A DNA stretch of 64,000 nt, taken from NCBI GenBank assembly GCA_025531455.1, contig JAMYHL010000007.1:124001-188000 (forward strand). The letters run 5' to 3'. The notes under the pieces were generated by a model. It had not been told where the DNA came from. It saw only the letters and a program-made list of their open reading frames with translations, and did no database searches. This stretch comes from Apiotrichum sp. Y4204. Lineage: Eukaryota; Basidiomycota; Tremellomycetes; Trichosporonales; Trichosporonaceae. Both the position numbers and the translations under genes were made by a program. This document shows, one piece after another, positions 34,126 through 45,405 of the stretch (position 1 is its first letter; every line of letters begins with the position of its first letter).

Positions 34126-36483
34126 AGATGACGGAAGGAAGGATAGATTAAAGAGGTAGCGTAGAGAGGAGACCCGGAACAAAGTAAAGATGAAGCAAGG
34201 AGAGTGGAGAGGTCTGCTCGACTGTTTGTTGTTAAAAGTGAGGAGGAGAGGAAGGTCAAGAGATCAAGAGATCAGAGATCAGAGATCAGAGAGAGAGATG
34301 GACCGGCGAAGGGGAATGACAACACGGACGAGGAGCGACCGGAATGTGTGGTCTGTGGCTGACACTGGTCGTACACTGGGCCACTGGGCCTGGGATACTG
34401 CCAGCTGCCTGAACAGTCCAGACCACCTAGACCAACTAGTTCATCTGCCATCAGCCCCCGTCTGTTCTGCGCGCAGCATCCCGCAGCAGCGCGACCTACG
34501 ACTATCTCCTGCATCCTGAAAAGGGAGAGGGTCCCATCGATCCCATCTGGGCAAAGGCAGTGCAGATAGGCCTACTTTTGCCCAAGAAAAAAAAAGAGGC
34601 ATCAACGATCCAGGAATTGTACTACTAGGAGGGTAAGGGAGGGGGCTCGACGCGGTCCGGCGCGTGTCTGGTGCCTGTGGGACAGGACCAGAGGGCAGAC
34701 GAAGTGTGTGCTATAAAAAGAACTACAGCCAGGGATCATTCAGGGGCTTGGCGACGATTTATATATAGCTTAGCAGGAGGAGGGAGGCAGCGTTACGGGG
34801 CGCGAGCCAATCTGCGATATCTGCAATCTGTGGCTGGGCATGGCTGGCATGCACACCGAGGGCCCGCCTGGTGCTGGGTACTTGGTACCACTGGTTGGTG
34901 GCCAAAACGGGTCGTCGCGTGTGTCGCTTGGAAGCGCGCTCGCCATCACCGGTAGCGAGAGACATGCGCATTATGTGGGCGGTGCTGGTGATACTGGTCT
35001 GGAAGCCCCCGATGGCTTGCGGTGAAGGTACAATGTGCTCCACTGGTGCAGCAGCTTCGGCGTTTTGGTCCGCAGCACGGCTGGACGCCCTTGCTCACCA
35101 CGCGCACATCGCACAGCATGAAACGGTGACCTGGTGACATGTGTTTTTGGAGATCTCATAGGCCTTGCGAGGGACCACTCTCCGATCGCAGCTCCGCAGC
35201 TCGGTGACAAACAAATTGTATGTACTGTACAGCTCCTAGGCTCCTATACAGTATTGCAATACCGCACACAGTGCCTCCATGCTGTTCATCGGGTGTGAAT
35301 GGGACTAGCTCGGTCGCGACCACGCCTGCGGTCGCAGCCAAACGATCACAATCCTACAATCACTCGTTGGATAGTGGAATGCATGGAATGGACACCTGAA
35401 CACGTTTCGAATTGACTTGCCGGCGCCAATTGCCAGCTTGCCAGACACGCCAAATGGCCCCAGCTCCGGGAGTCTGTGCGCACCGGCGCGCATTGTCCTT
35501 TGATCCTCTGCAGCTCTGATCCTCTGTCCCAAGTCCTCTGAGCGCTGCCTGTCCATTATAACTACAGAGCAGAGGAGAATGGTGCCGTGCCAGCCTTGTT
35601 GGTTTCCAGGAACAGGGGCGAATCCGGAACGCACCGCCAGACGCGCCGGCCAGCACGCCGGAGGGCCCGAGAAAGAGAGAGTGTGGTATGATTCTTTCGG
35701 GTTTCGGATCCTGGAGCATGCTAGCTGCTAGCTTGCCTGGCGAGAAGCACATGCAGCACTAATGCACTTCTGGATCCTCCGCCAGGCCGATCGCGCCGTG
35801 ATCGTGTTTCGGGCGCAATCGCGCAGCGGGAGGAGAGCAGATCAGATCACACGGGTCACAACTCCTCTGATCCTCTGAGACATCCAAAGTCAGTGCGCTA
35901 GTGCGTCAACCAGAGGTCGCCAGACCGACAGAACTTCACAATGGCCCACAACCTCACCAGCTCGGATTCACAAACGCCAGCACACCATGCTCGCATGTCC
36001 CCGACCCATCATAGGCCACCATAGACCACCATATTAGAGATCCAAGGCTCCAGTTGACCCGGTCCGCCAGGAGCTAGTGTCCACTGCCCTTGGCCTCCGT
36101 TCGTCTCAACCGCTGCTATCCCAAGCTATTCCAAGCTATCTGTGCCAAATCAGGCTGATTGTCAGCGTGCGCGCGGCTTCGGCCGGACGCGACGCGCGAG
36201 AGTAGGCTGTGAGCTGTAAGCTGTCACGGGCGCCATGTCTCGCATGTCTCGTGTCTCGGAAGGTGAAGCTGGTGCACGCCGCGTACCTTGATCGTTGACG
36301 TTGATTGAACTGCCCGTTATGATGGTGGTGGGTGGAGGATCTTTTGGCCAAATGCATGTGTGCATGTGGGGATATGCCATGGAACAAGGCTCTCAGAGGC
36401 ATCACGATCACTGTTGAGAATCGCACGACAGCGGGCGCAATATGGTGGCACAACAATACATCAATCTAACTTTATATCGTCTG
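34126..36483. other. 2.4 kb non-coding region upstream of the surface glycoprotein gene
   Basis: It runs between the glycoprotein leader and the MSH2 stop; both genes are on the minus strand. It contains a GATCAAGA/GATCAGA microsatellite (34255-34298), a TATATATAA element on the minus strand near 34757-34766, and a TATAAAA on the + strand near 34709. It also has several scattered GATCCTCTG words between 35510 and 35880. No coding frame is supportable. It is plausibly the long promoter of a strongly expressed wall gene. Confidence 0.55.
34255..34298. repeat. GATCAGA-type microsatellite
   Basis: Tandem GATCAAGA, GATCAAGA, GATCAGA, GATCAGA, GATCAGA, followed by GAGAGA: five units drifting from 8 to 7 bases, about 130 bp upstream of the predicted leader intron of the surface glycoprotein gene. 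Confidence 0.75.
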
Positions 36484-39434
36484 CTACAACCCGGCAATCA
36501 CGTTCTGCACCCACGTGTTCCCGGCAAACTTGTCCGCGTACGCGTCCGCCATCGCCTTGAGCGCGGCAACCTGCTCCTCCTCGGACCCGCCCTCGGCCTT
36601 GGCGTGCCACTCGGCGAGGAACGCGCGCACGAGCTCGGTCCCCGCGTCGACGTCCGCTTTCGGCAGCTTGGGGGCCGTTCCCGACTCGCCGAAATCCTCC
36701 AGTTCCTCCGCTTTGCGTTTCGCGAGCTGCTGTCAGTTTGGTACCATAGAAGCTAACTTACCCGCACAACCGCGTCCGGGAACCGCGCGAGCTCGGCGAC
36801 GTGAATACCGAAACTCTGGTCGCTGTGCCCGCTGACGACCTGGTAGAGGAGCGTGATCTGGCGGTCCTTGTCGCCGGCGGCAAGCTGGCGCACCTCGGCG
36901 CGCACCTGGAAGTTCTTGACCCACTCGAGCTGGTCGGCGAGGGCGGTAAGCTCATGGAAATGGGTGGCGAAGAGGCAGAAGCAGCGGATGTTGGAGGCGA
37001 TGTGCTCCGAAATGGCCCACGCGAGACCGAAACCGTCATATGTCGATGTACCGCGACCCAGCTCATCAATAATTATCAGCGAATCCTTGGTCGCCGAACG
37101 CAGGATCGTGGCTGTCTCCAGCATCTCGGCCATGAACGTCGACACTCCCTTGAGCTGGCTGTCGCCCGCGCCAACACGCGCGAGGATGCAGTCAAAGATG
37201 GGCAGCTCTGCAGAGTCAGCAGGGACGAAACATCCAAGCTGTGCCATGAGCGCGACCACGCCAATCTGGCGGATATACGTCGACTTTCCGCCCATGTTGG
37301 GGCCAGTGAGAATGTGGAACTCTGATGAGCCTGAATGTCAGTTGAGTGATACACGACCGTCAACTCACCCTTGCGCATCTCGTGGTCGTTGGCGATGAAC
37401 TGGATGTCATCCTGCACTTCGAGACACGGGTGACGCGCAGCGTGCACCACGACGTCTCCGCAGCCGCGCTCCTTCATTACCGGCTTGACATATGGCACTG
37501 GCGCGTTGGCACTGACATGCGCAAACGAAACGACGACATCGAGCGCGGCAATCAGGTTGTCGAGCACCTCGAGGACGGGGGTGTAAGAAGCAGCAATTTG
37601 CACAACCTCCCTGACGAGGTGGCGCTGCTTCTTCTCGTACTCGTCCTGGAGGTGCGAGTACTCTTCCGAGAGGTTTTTGAGGGCCGTGGTCGTGAAGATG
37701 GTGCCAGACTTTTGCGTCGACAGCTCAATGTACTGCTTTTTGCCGCGCAGTAGGCCAGCCTCGGCCTTGGTGATACGCAGCGAGTAGTTGTACACATGGT
37801 GGTTCTCGAGATGCAGCTTTTTCTCAATGTCGAGACCGAGGTCGAGGCCGACGCGGCGGTGCTCCGCGTCCAGCTGATCACGAATATCGATGAGCTCGTC
37901 ACGGAACCGCTGGAGGTCGTTGTCGAGGGATGGCAGGAGCACAAAGTTGTGGCCCTGCAGCTCGTCGAGATCGATCGTGTTCTCCACCATCTCGCTGTAC
38001 TTTGACAGCTTGTCGATGAGGTCGTTTAGCGCATCGATATACACGTCGTTGAGGAGGTTACCATGGACAGGGTTCTCCTCCTTGACCTGCTCGAGGCACG
38101 CGACAATCTTCGGCAACACCTGCACGGCCTGGTACACGCGCACGACGTCCTCGAGGGATGCGACGCCGCGGTGGAACTTGTTGGAGATGCGGTGGAAGTC
38201 GGGAACCTTGCGGAGGTGCTCTTCCTGGATCGTGCGGCGGGTAATGTCGTCGTTGACAAACATGTCGACAACATTCTGGCGCTGCATAATGGCGTGCATG
38301 TTGACAAGAGGCTGTTTGAGCCAGCGGCCGAGCAGGCGCTGTCCCTGGCTCGTCTTGCAGTGGTTCAGAAGACCATACAGGCTCATGTTCTTGTTTCCGC
38401 CGAGCTCGGGGTTCGGCATGAGGTTTAGTGCCTTGAGCGCACTCGCGTCGAGCTTCATGTACTGCGTCAGGTCGTGGCGGTGGATGCGGAACTGGCCGTG
38501 CATCGGGGTGTCGCTCATGAGTGAGAGGTACGCGACGAGCGCAGCAAGAGCACTCATCGCAAGTTTGAGGTCGTACTCCGGGAGCGTCGAGGCATGCGTG
38601 TCGTCAAGTAGCCGTGCGAGATCCTGCTCGACGTGCACCGACTGAAACTCGGACACCTTGCGCTCCGTGACAATCACACCACAGCGCTCAATCAGAGTGC
38701 GCAGCTTTGCCAGCTCGTGATCCGACCGTTTTGCGTCCTCCTGCACGATACACTCCTTGATCCCAAGCTGGATAATGAGGCTTTCGGTATTTCCGTAGTT
38801 TTCGTCCTCGACATACTGCGACACGCCGATCGTCTTCTCCTGTACGTCGACAAACGCGGCCCCAACCGTCCTCGTCCCCTCCTTGACCTGTACGCGGAGC
38901 GCCATGCTCACCGCATTCGCCAACAAGTCCTCGTGGGCGAACAGCAGATCCTCAAGCTGCGACAGATTTCCAGGCGAGGCAGTCTTCGCGAGGGTCCAGC
39001 GCGCGTTATTCTTCCTTCCCGCGGTCGCGTCCTCGGGCTCCCAGATCTCCACGCGCATTTGCTTGCTCGTAAGGCAGTCGCGGAGGAACGCCTTTGCGAG
39101 CGTCATCGAGATCGTCACGCTGGGCAGGCCCCGCGCCGCGGTAGACGACCCCGGTCCCGCCCGCGCACCCTTGCTGCCGAGATACTTGATGACGTTGGCG
39201 GTGCGGTACACCTGATCCGCGAGGAGGAGAGCGTCGGGCCCGTGAGCGGAGAAGTACTCGCCCCGGTCGAAGAGGCGGACCAGCCCGTCGGAGCGTGGCG
39301 GCATGCGCTCCACGAAGCGCACGAACCGGTCCTCCGTGTCCTGGTCTGCGTCTTAGTGGGTCATGTCCTACACTCTCACACCCACCCATGGACTCGAATT
39401 GTGGCTTGGCCACTGACAGCTCTTTGTCGTACAT
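36484..39434 (-). CDS. MSH2: Msh2, MutS-type DNA mismatch repair ATPase
   Basis: Exons on the minus strand: 39434..39386, 39345..37369, 37330..36762 and 36726..36484, giving 945 aa. Introns are 40, 38 and 35 nt. The N-terminal mismatch-recognition domain has [14 protein letters not shown]. Lever and clamp regions fill the middle. The ATPase has Walker [10 protein letters not shown] (about 685-693, rebuilt across intron 2), Walker [16 protein letters not shown] and ATHFHELT. The C-terminal segment begins [13 protein letters not shown] across intron 3. Msh2 pairs with Msh3 or Msh6 to detect mismatches and small loops in nuclear DNA. The start used is the ATG ahead of YDKELSV; a possible upstream exon with only an ATG (39479-39481), spliced through a 41-nt intron (39438-39478), would add Met-Pro. 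A 32-nt alternative for the last intron would add one Gln. Confidence 0.94.
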
Positions 39435-40054
39435 CGGCTGGTGGTGTCAGAGGTTGCGCAGGCATGCGGGCAACTCACCATGATTGTATACAAATAATAT
39501 AAGAGATGTGGGGTGAGATGAACAAGTGTGTGAAGAAGACAAATCCACACGCGACAACGAGCCTAGATGAGCGCGCGGCAGGAAACTCAGTCGCGCTCGT
39601 CCCTCCGTCAGCTCTGACGCGTAGCACAGGAGTAATGTTTTGGCCAGCCACCATACAGCCAGTGTGGGTGGCGATTGGCCCGTCTGAGTCAACCTCACCG
39701 GACGCGTCGCGGGACCAAAATGCAAAAATCAGTTGGGCGCGGGGCGCGCCGCTGCGTGTATTGTAGCTGCCTAGCGCCTAGCTGCGAGCTAGCACTTGCT
39801 CCACTGGACCTGACGTAATGGACCCCGTGAACGTTCTTTCCCATGGCTTGTTTGTGGTGATGATAATGAGCACGATGTCCACGACCATCAACAGTGAGCA
39901 TCGACGCAAACAACACCGACGTTTGGACACGGCTACCAGCTGCATAGCCTCGCATGCGCGCTTTCACGGCCATTCTTTTTCTGCCCGAACTCTGATGATC
40001 ATACATGCCTGGGTCTCGTAACTATATGTAACAGCCTCGACACACAACCCCCAT
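39435..40054. other. Interval between RAD23 stop and MSH2 start
   Basis: 620 bp holding the MSH2 promoter and RAD23 3' UTR. It includes the candidate MSH2 leader intron (39438-39478) and a short AATATAAG-like stretch near 39490-39505 on +. No gene seen. Confidence 0.6.
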
Positions 40055-41548
40055 TTACTGCATCTGCTCGTCCTCCTCTGCACTCTCAAACAAGAAGTTG
40101 GCGGCAAGCTCCTCGTTCTTGTCACACAGCAGGAAAGCCTGGAGAACCATCTGGCGACCAAAGCCCAGCTGCTCGAGACGCTCCACCGCGGCGACCTCCT
40201 CCTCGGTGAGGTTGACCTGCATGACCGGCGGGCCGCCCTCGTACTCGGCCTCACCCCCAAAGTCATCCTCCGTCAACCCGAGGAGGTCGTACAGCCTCTG
40301 CGGGTCCTCGGTCAGGTGGTGGGCGAGCTGGGGGTTGGTGCTGGCAATCTGCTGGAGGAGCGGCTGGATGAGGGCGGGGTTGTGCTGAACAGCCTCACGG
40401 ATGCGCGCCATCTGGGGCGAGTTGGCGACCTCATCGAGAGACGGGAAACCGCCAGCGGCATCGCCACCCGATGCACCGCCGGGAACACCACGGTCGCGGT
40501 CCATCGCTGCCTGGGCGGCCTGTATTGCGTCAGTTTGGGCAGAATGACGCGGGTTCTGGACCTACAGCAAACAGGTTGTCAGCGGATCCGGCAGGAGCAG
40601 CAGAAGAGGCTGCAGCAGGGGCGGCAGCAGGGGCGGGGGCGGACGTGGGGGCAGAGCGAGCCGGCGATGCGCCAGCGGCGGGCGCAGAAGGAGCAGCGGT
40701 GGGGGCTGGTGCGGGTGCCTCGGTTTCAGGGATGCTTCCCTATGAGGTGAGCAATGACACTTGTATCAAGAACGTACGGTCACAAGGTACTCGGCAGCGC
40801 GGTCGGGGTTGTTGAAGCTCGCGCGCATGGCACGAACGACCTGATCACGGGGGAAGCCCATGTCGACGAGGTTGTCGATCGCCGACGCGAGGGCAGGGCC
40901 AGTCACTGGAACAGGTCAATCACAACACACGTGCGGATGGCGGTGTACGCACGGAAGGAAGAGCCAAAGGGGATCTCAGAAGACTCAGCCGGAGCCGCAG
41001 CCTCAGCTGCAGCCGGGGCGGCGGCATCAGCAGGCGCCGAAGTCTCAGCAGCGGGAGCGGCGGGTGTAGGAGTGGTCGCGGGAGCGGGGGCAGCGGCAGC
41101 AGCAGCAGCAGCAGCAGCAGGAGCGGCGGCCGAAGACGACTCAGCAGCAGGAGCAGCAGCAGCGGGGGCGGCAGCGGCAGCCGGGGCAGCCTTGGGCTTG
41201 GCCACCATCACGACGAGGAAGTCCTTCTCCTTAATGTTTGTGCCTCCAACAGTTGCGTCATCCTTGAGAATCTTGCCTGCCTTGGTTAGCGAGCTTTGGG
41301 TAGAGACTCAGCTCACCAGAGTAGATAATCTTCTGGAGGTCGGCGGCGAAGCCTTGAGACTCGGCGATCTTGGCCTTGAGGCCTGCAACCTGAGGCGTCA
41401 ATACAAACGGATTGGGTGGCCAAACACAGCCGCAGTACTTACCGTCTCCGACTCGTCCGCGTCAATTGTGAACAGCTGCACAGTAAGCTCTGAGCGGCGG
41501 ACCCAGCTAGCTTACCTTGTTCGTGACTGTCTTGAACGTAATACGCAT
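40055..41548 (-). CDS. RAD23: Rad23, ubiquitin-receptor/nucleotide excision repair factor
   Basis: Seven exons on the minus strand: 41548..41516, 41475..41443, 41389..41317, 41276..40953, 40905..40778, 40739..40566 and 40519..40055, giving 409 aa. Introns are 40, 53, 40, 47, 38 and 46 nt; two exons are only 33 nt. Residues 1-72 form a ubiquitin-like domain (MRITFKTVTNK, QKIIYSGKIL). An Ala/Pro-rich linker of about 70 residues follows, then UBA1 (about 155-200, DNLVDMGFPRDQVVRAM, EYLVTGSIP). A second Ala/Pro linker leads to the XPC-binding domain (SPQMARIREAVQHNPAL, about 280-330) and UBA2 (AVERLEQLGFGRQMV, near the end). Rad23 stabilises XPC/Rad4 at damaged DNA and ferries ubiquitinated proteins to the proteasome. 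The first linker is encoded by a GCA-type triplet run (about 41090-41130), likely length-variable. Confidence 0.93.
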
Positions 41549-42458
41549 TGTGATGGGTGGTTTGGTGAAGGGAGATGGAAGAGAAGCAAGTGGATGTTGT
41601 TGTCTTGGTTGGACAATGTTGCTTCGGTTATGGCTGTTGGCCGCTGACCGCTGGCATCAAGAGGTCGACGCGAAGCGTCAGCGTCTGGCGTCAGCAGATG
41701 CATCAATCTGCTAGCTGCTGATCTGCTGGTTCCTCGCGATGGTGTCGGACTGTGGCAAGCCGCCCCAATGGCCGAGCTTAGATCCCGCTAATCCAACCTA
41801 ATGACCAAAGCTCAACCTAGTCCACCCACAAAGTGGATTAGAAACACAGAGATCCAGAGTCTCGGCTCATTACGTATTCGGTCTGTCCAAGAAAACGTGG
41901 CTGAGGAATGGAGACTCGCCGCAGTGAACGCCTTTATCGGCGATAGTTTGGTCAAACTCTTAAGACCGACTGTCCACGTGGGTGTGCCACAAGCTTTGAC
42001 TGACGGAAATTTTCAGCGGCGAATGCGAGACCCTGGCTGAGTGGAGATTTTTGTATGCACTTGAATTCCGTCGTTGGGCCTGGAAGACTGGATGGGGGAG
42101 CTTGTGCTGGGAAGGCTCTGGCAAGTAGCTGGCGTGTCGAGTGACTCTGGCTGGTGGCGGAAGCAGGCTGAGAATGGATGGGGTCACTCTGGCTGTGACT
42201 GGCCCTCACTGGCTGCTGGCTGCTGCCTGCTGGCTGGCTGTCGTCCACTTGCCTGCTGCTCGCTGCCTGGCCGCCTGCGAGTGCTACTCTGAACAAGTTC
42301 GGCGTCCCATAGACAACTTACACCTCAAGCACCAGCTCTGTGCGTACCCCCAGCCAGTTAGTCCGACGCCGCCGCCGACACCGACACCGCGCACGGCGAT
42401 CGACATCCGCGACCGTTCACACTGTTCGCCAGCTGACACTGTTCCAGAAAAAAAAAAG
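41549..42458. promoter_or_regulatory. Divergent promoter region RAD23 / RPL35
   Basis: 910 bp between divergent starts. The central part (42190-42290) is a CTGG/CTGC-rich low-complexity run. The last 20 bases before RPL35 are A-rich (ten A then GATG). No coding frame is supportable. Confidence 0.55.
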
Positions 42459-43304
42459 ATGTCGTCGTCGGGAAAGATCAGGGCTTCCGAGCTTGCCTCC
42501 AAGTGCGTTCGCGAATCGACACGACAGGCGGCACCGGCACGCGCGCGAGGATGACGGGGGACACGGCGACAGCGAGGAGAGAGAGGAGGATGCTGTGCTG
42601 GAGGGAGAAGGATTGCTGTCGCCGTGTTGTTGTCCTCGAAGTGCTGGCGGAGCCGTCGTGTCGAAACTTCTAGAGGGCGTTGTGCTGACCGTGCAGGAAC
42701 AAGCAGGACCTCCTCGTCCAGCTTGAGGAGCTCCGCACCGAGCTTGCCTCGCTCCGCGTCCAGAAGGTCGTCGGTGGCTCGTCGTCGAAGCTCACCAAGA
42801 TGTGCGTACGGATTCGCGGGCAGTGCGGTTCTTGGGAGGCGAAGGAGGGAGGAGCGGAGCAGCCGTGGTGGCGAGACGGGGGGAGAAGGCTCGCGGAGAG
42901 AGAGGGCCGAGGAGGTGGACCGCACTGCTCGCAAACGATATTCCAGGCGTCGTGCTGACCTTACAGCAACACCGTCCGCAAGTCGATCGCCCGTGTGCTC
43001 ACCGTCATCAACCAGAAGCAGCGCCAGAACCTCGCCGAGTTCTACAAGAAGTCGAAGTACCTCCCCCTCGACCTCCGCCACAAGAAGACTCGTGCCATCC
43101 GTCGCCGCCTCACCAAGAAGGAGGCTTCGGCCACCACCGTCCGGGCCCACAAGAAGGCCGTCCACTTCCCCCAGAGGAGTACGTCGCGTGAGGGGGGCTG
43201 GCGAAATTTGACGATGTGCTTTACGGCTGCATCCCTGTTTCCTCAGCCCCTGTGTCCCACCGAGACATTGCTGACCACTCGCAGAGTACGCCCTCAAGGC
43301 TTAA
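42459..43304 (+). CDS. RPL35: 60S ribosomal protein L35 (uL29)
   Basis: Exons are 42459..42502, 42697..42801, 42967..43178 and 43285..43304, giving 126 aa, close to the usual 123. Introns are 194, 165 and 106 nt, much longer than the norm here, as is common for ribosomal protein genes. The protein reads IRASELASK joined to [12 protein letters not shown], then [57 protein letters not shown] and a basic end [15 protein letters not shown]. uL29 sits at the polypeptide exit tunnel and helps dock SRP and chaperones. The final exon codes only about six residues. The introns were checked for snoRNA boxes by eye; none was convincing. RPL35 is divergent from RAD23. Confidence 0.95.
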
Positions 43305-45405
43305 GCAGTGACGTACGCGCTTGGGCATGGATGCATGAGTGTACTACCATCTGCCACTACGCAGGTGTGCGCGACACGCACACGCTGCACGAGCGAGCCC
43401 TAGACGAGAGACGAGGCACGCGTGATATCTCCCATGGTGTGGAGAGATGGACAGCATGGTGTACGGACAAGGTGGCGTTGTGTGGCCAGGGGGTTGGGAT
43501 TGTGTGGTCGTCGCTGGGTGGGGTGGTGTTTGGCGGTGTACTGCAGGGACAGCGTTGCTTGAGCAGGGCTTCGAGCTGGACCAGGCTGTCTGGTGTGGAA
43601 GGACGCTCGGAGGAGGGTGATCGCAGATGGCAGGCTTGCCATGCGTCTATCGCTTCCGTGTCTGTCGGTGTCGACGGAAGGGCGATGCGCTCCGCTCCAG
43701 GCCCGCCCGACTTGGATCTCATCTCGTAACATCAGATGTGCGTCAGCTGAGCTTGACATCAAAGGCCAAGTTGTCAGTTTCTGTGGTCTTATGGTGTCGT
43801 CAGGATGGTTTCTTTCTCGCGAACAATGGCCTCTGGCATCGAGAGTACCGTTCCCAGAGCGCAGCAGCAATGTCGCAGACCTCTTTGCGTCATCTTGATG
43901 TCGATGAGTTTCATCGTCGGCGGTCAGCGAAGCGTGTCAGGTAGGTATCCATTCATCATACCATGCCTCCTGCCGCATCAGCTCTGAGCTCCGGAGCTCT
44001 GGCCATCGATATGGAGATGGTCTCGGTCACTCCCGGGGGCGTCAACTTTTGGGACAAGTGGAAGTGGCACCTTGAGTAGCGTTCAAACGACAACTTTAAA
44101 CAGCACGACAGAGTGGTTCTGGTTTCTGCAATGCGCAACGACCAACGCCCGGCGAGGCTATCTGCTTAGATGCTCGGCATCCCGATGACAGGGAGGGCTG
44201 TAGCTGGGGCGGAGCGGTTTCTAAATGCAGCAGGAACAGCGGCCATCAGTGTAATCTGCGTGATGTGTTCGTTTTTGTCTGTACTATTTTAGAACCGTGT
44301 GTGTGCTTGATTAAGTCCGGCGACCCGGGTAGCCCAATACCGTGAGGCAATGACAGTTGACCACTTGCTGTTCAGTCTGCCCGCAAGGCATTCCCCGTCC
44401 TGTGTGTGTTGGCCTAGAACATATGGAACATGTTAACAAGTGATTTGTGTGTAGCAGCAGGTGGAAGTCTGTGTGGCGCGTGTGTGGGAGATTCTGAGAC
44501 TTTACTCACGCCGTCTAAATGACACATCCCAGATAGCACACACAGCCCCCCTCATCCGAGTTTTGCCTTGGCCCCCAAAACCCGATCCCCTCTCACTGCG
44601 ACCTGACTCTGGCAGTTCTATGTGTTGTTTCGGGCGTGGTCGTCTCTTTCGAGCCTCCGGGGGTGTCGGCTGAAAGAGGTGTTGCGTTTGTCACTGTCAA
44701 TTTAACACTAGCGTGTGAGTCTGTGAAGCAGTGGAAAGTTGTGTCAGAGCTTGTGTGAAGTTCTAGAGAGAGATGACCTGTAGTGGACTGTCAACACAAA
44801 CAAACAAATAAAGACAAAAAAAAGGATAAATAATGATATCAATATTCATCAAGAATCAAAAATCCAAAAACAACAAAGAACAATGCAGAACGAAGTTAAC
44901 AATCATAAAGCCAGAACAGCTGCACCGCCAGGGATGACATTAGAACATCAGCAAGCACGGCCAGAAGGAGCAGACTAGGCACAGCCGAGCTCCTATCATG
45001 GTCTGGTATTAGACAACAGAATGTAGTCTTACTGAACAAGGGAAGGAGTTTTGTTGATGAAGACGATTAGAAGACCTCCTGTAGAACACCACCGGAGCGG
45101 GAAACCCCTCCTGGGTGATGGATGAGGAGACGGCGGGAAGTGCCTTTCACTGTTAACCAGTAAAGATGTTATAAGTCCGCCGTCTAGATGAAGCCGAGGA
45201 CAGCAGCGAGATGCAGTTCACACCTACGGTACTATGCTAGTGCAGTCAGTGCCAAGGCGCGACGACAGCGTGGTCACCGTCAATGGGCACCCCGCTCCCA
45301 GAATTCCCAGCGTTGCGCATCCCGTTTCATCCGCGTCAGTGCAACCGCCGTGTAATGCAGTACATCCATGCCATGCGTACAACAAATCAATATTCCCTCT
45401 TGCGG
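43305..45405. other. 2.1 kb non-coding interval between convergent RPL35 and RRN11-like gene
   Basis: No frame here looks like protein, although overlapping frames of 105-155 codons exist on both strands near 43350-43950. From about 44700 to 44900 the composition changes sharply to A-rich (AAACAAACAAATAAAG, GATAAATAATGATATC), unlike the GC-rich surroundings. No tRNA, snRNA or snoRNA was recognised. Confidence 0.5.

Noticed and set aside
34126..36483. Hidden gene upstream of the surface glycoprotein
   Set aside because: Only frames of up to about 130 codons with random composition; repeats and TATA-like elements fit a promoter better.
42503..43284. snoRNA inside the long RPL35 introns
   Set aside because: No paired C (RTGATGA) and D (CTGA) boxes with closing stem were found; CTGAC matches are the branch sites.
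43357..43944. Overlapping 105-155 codon frames behind RPL35 on both strands
   Set aside because: Both strands are equally open, composition is not protein-like, and there are no supporting splice joins.
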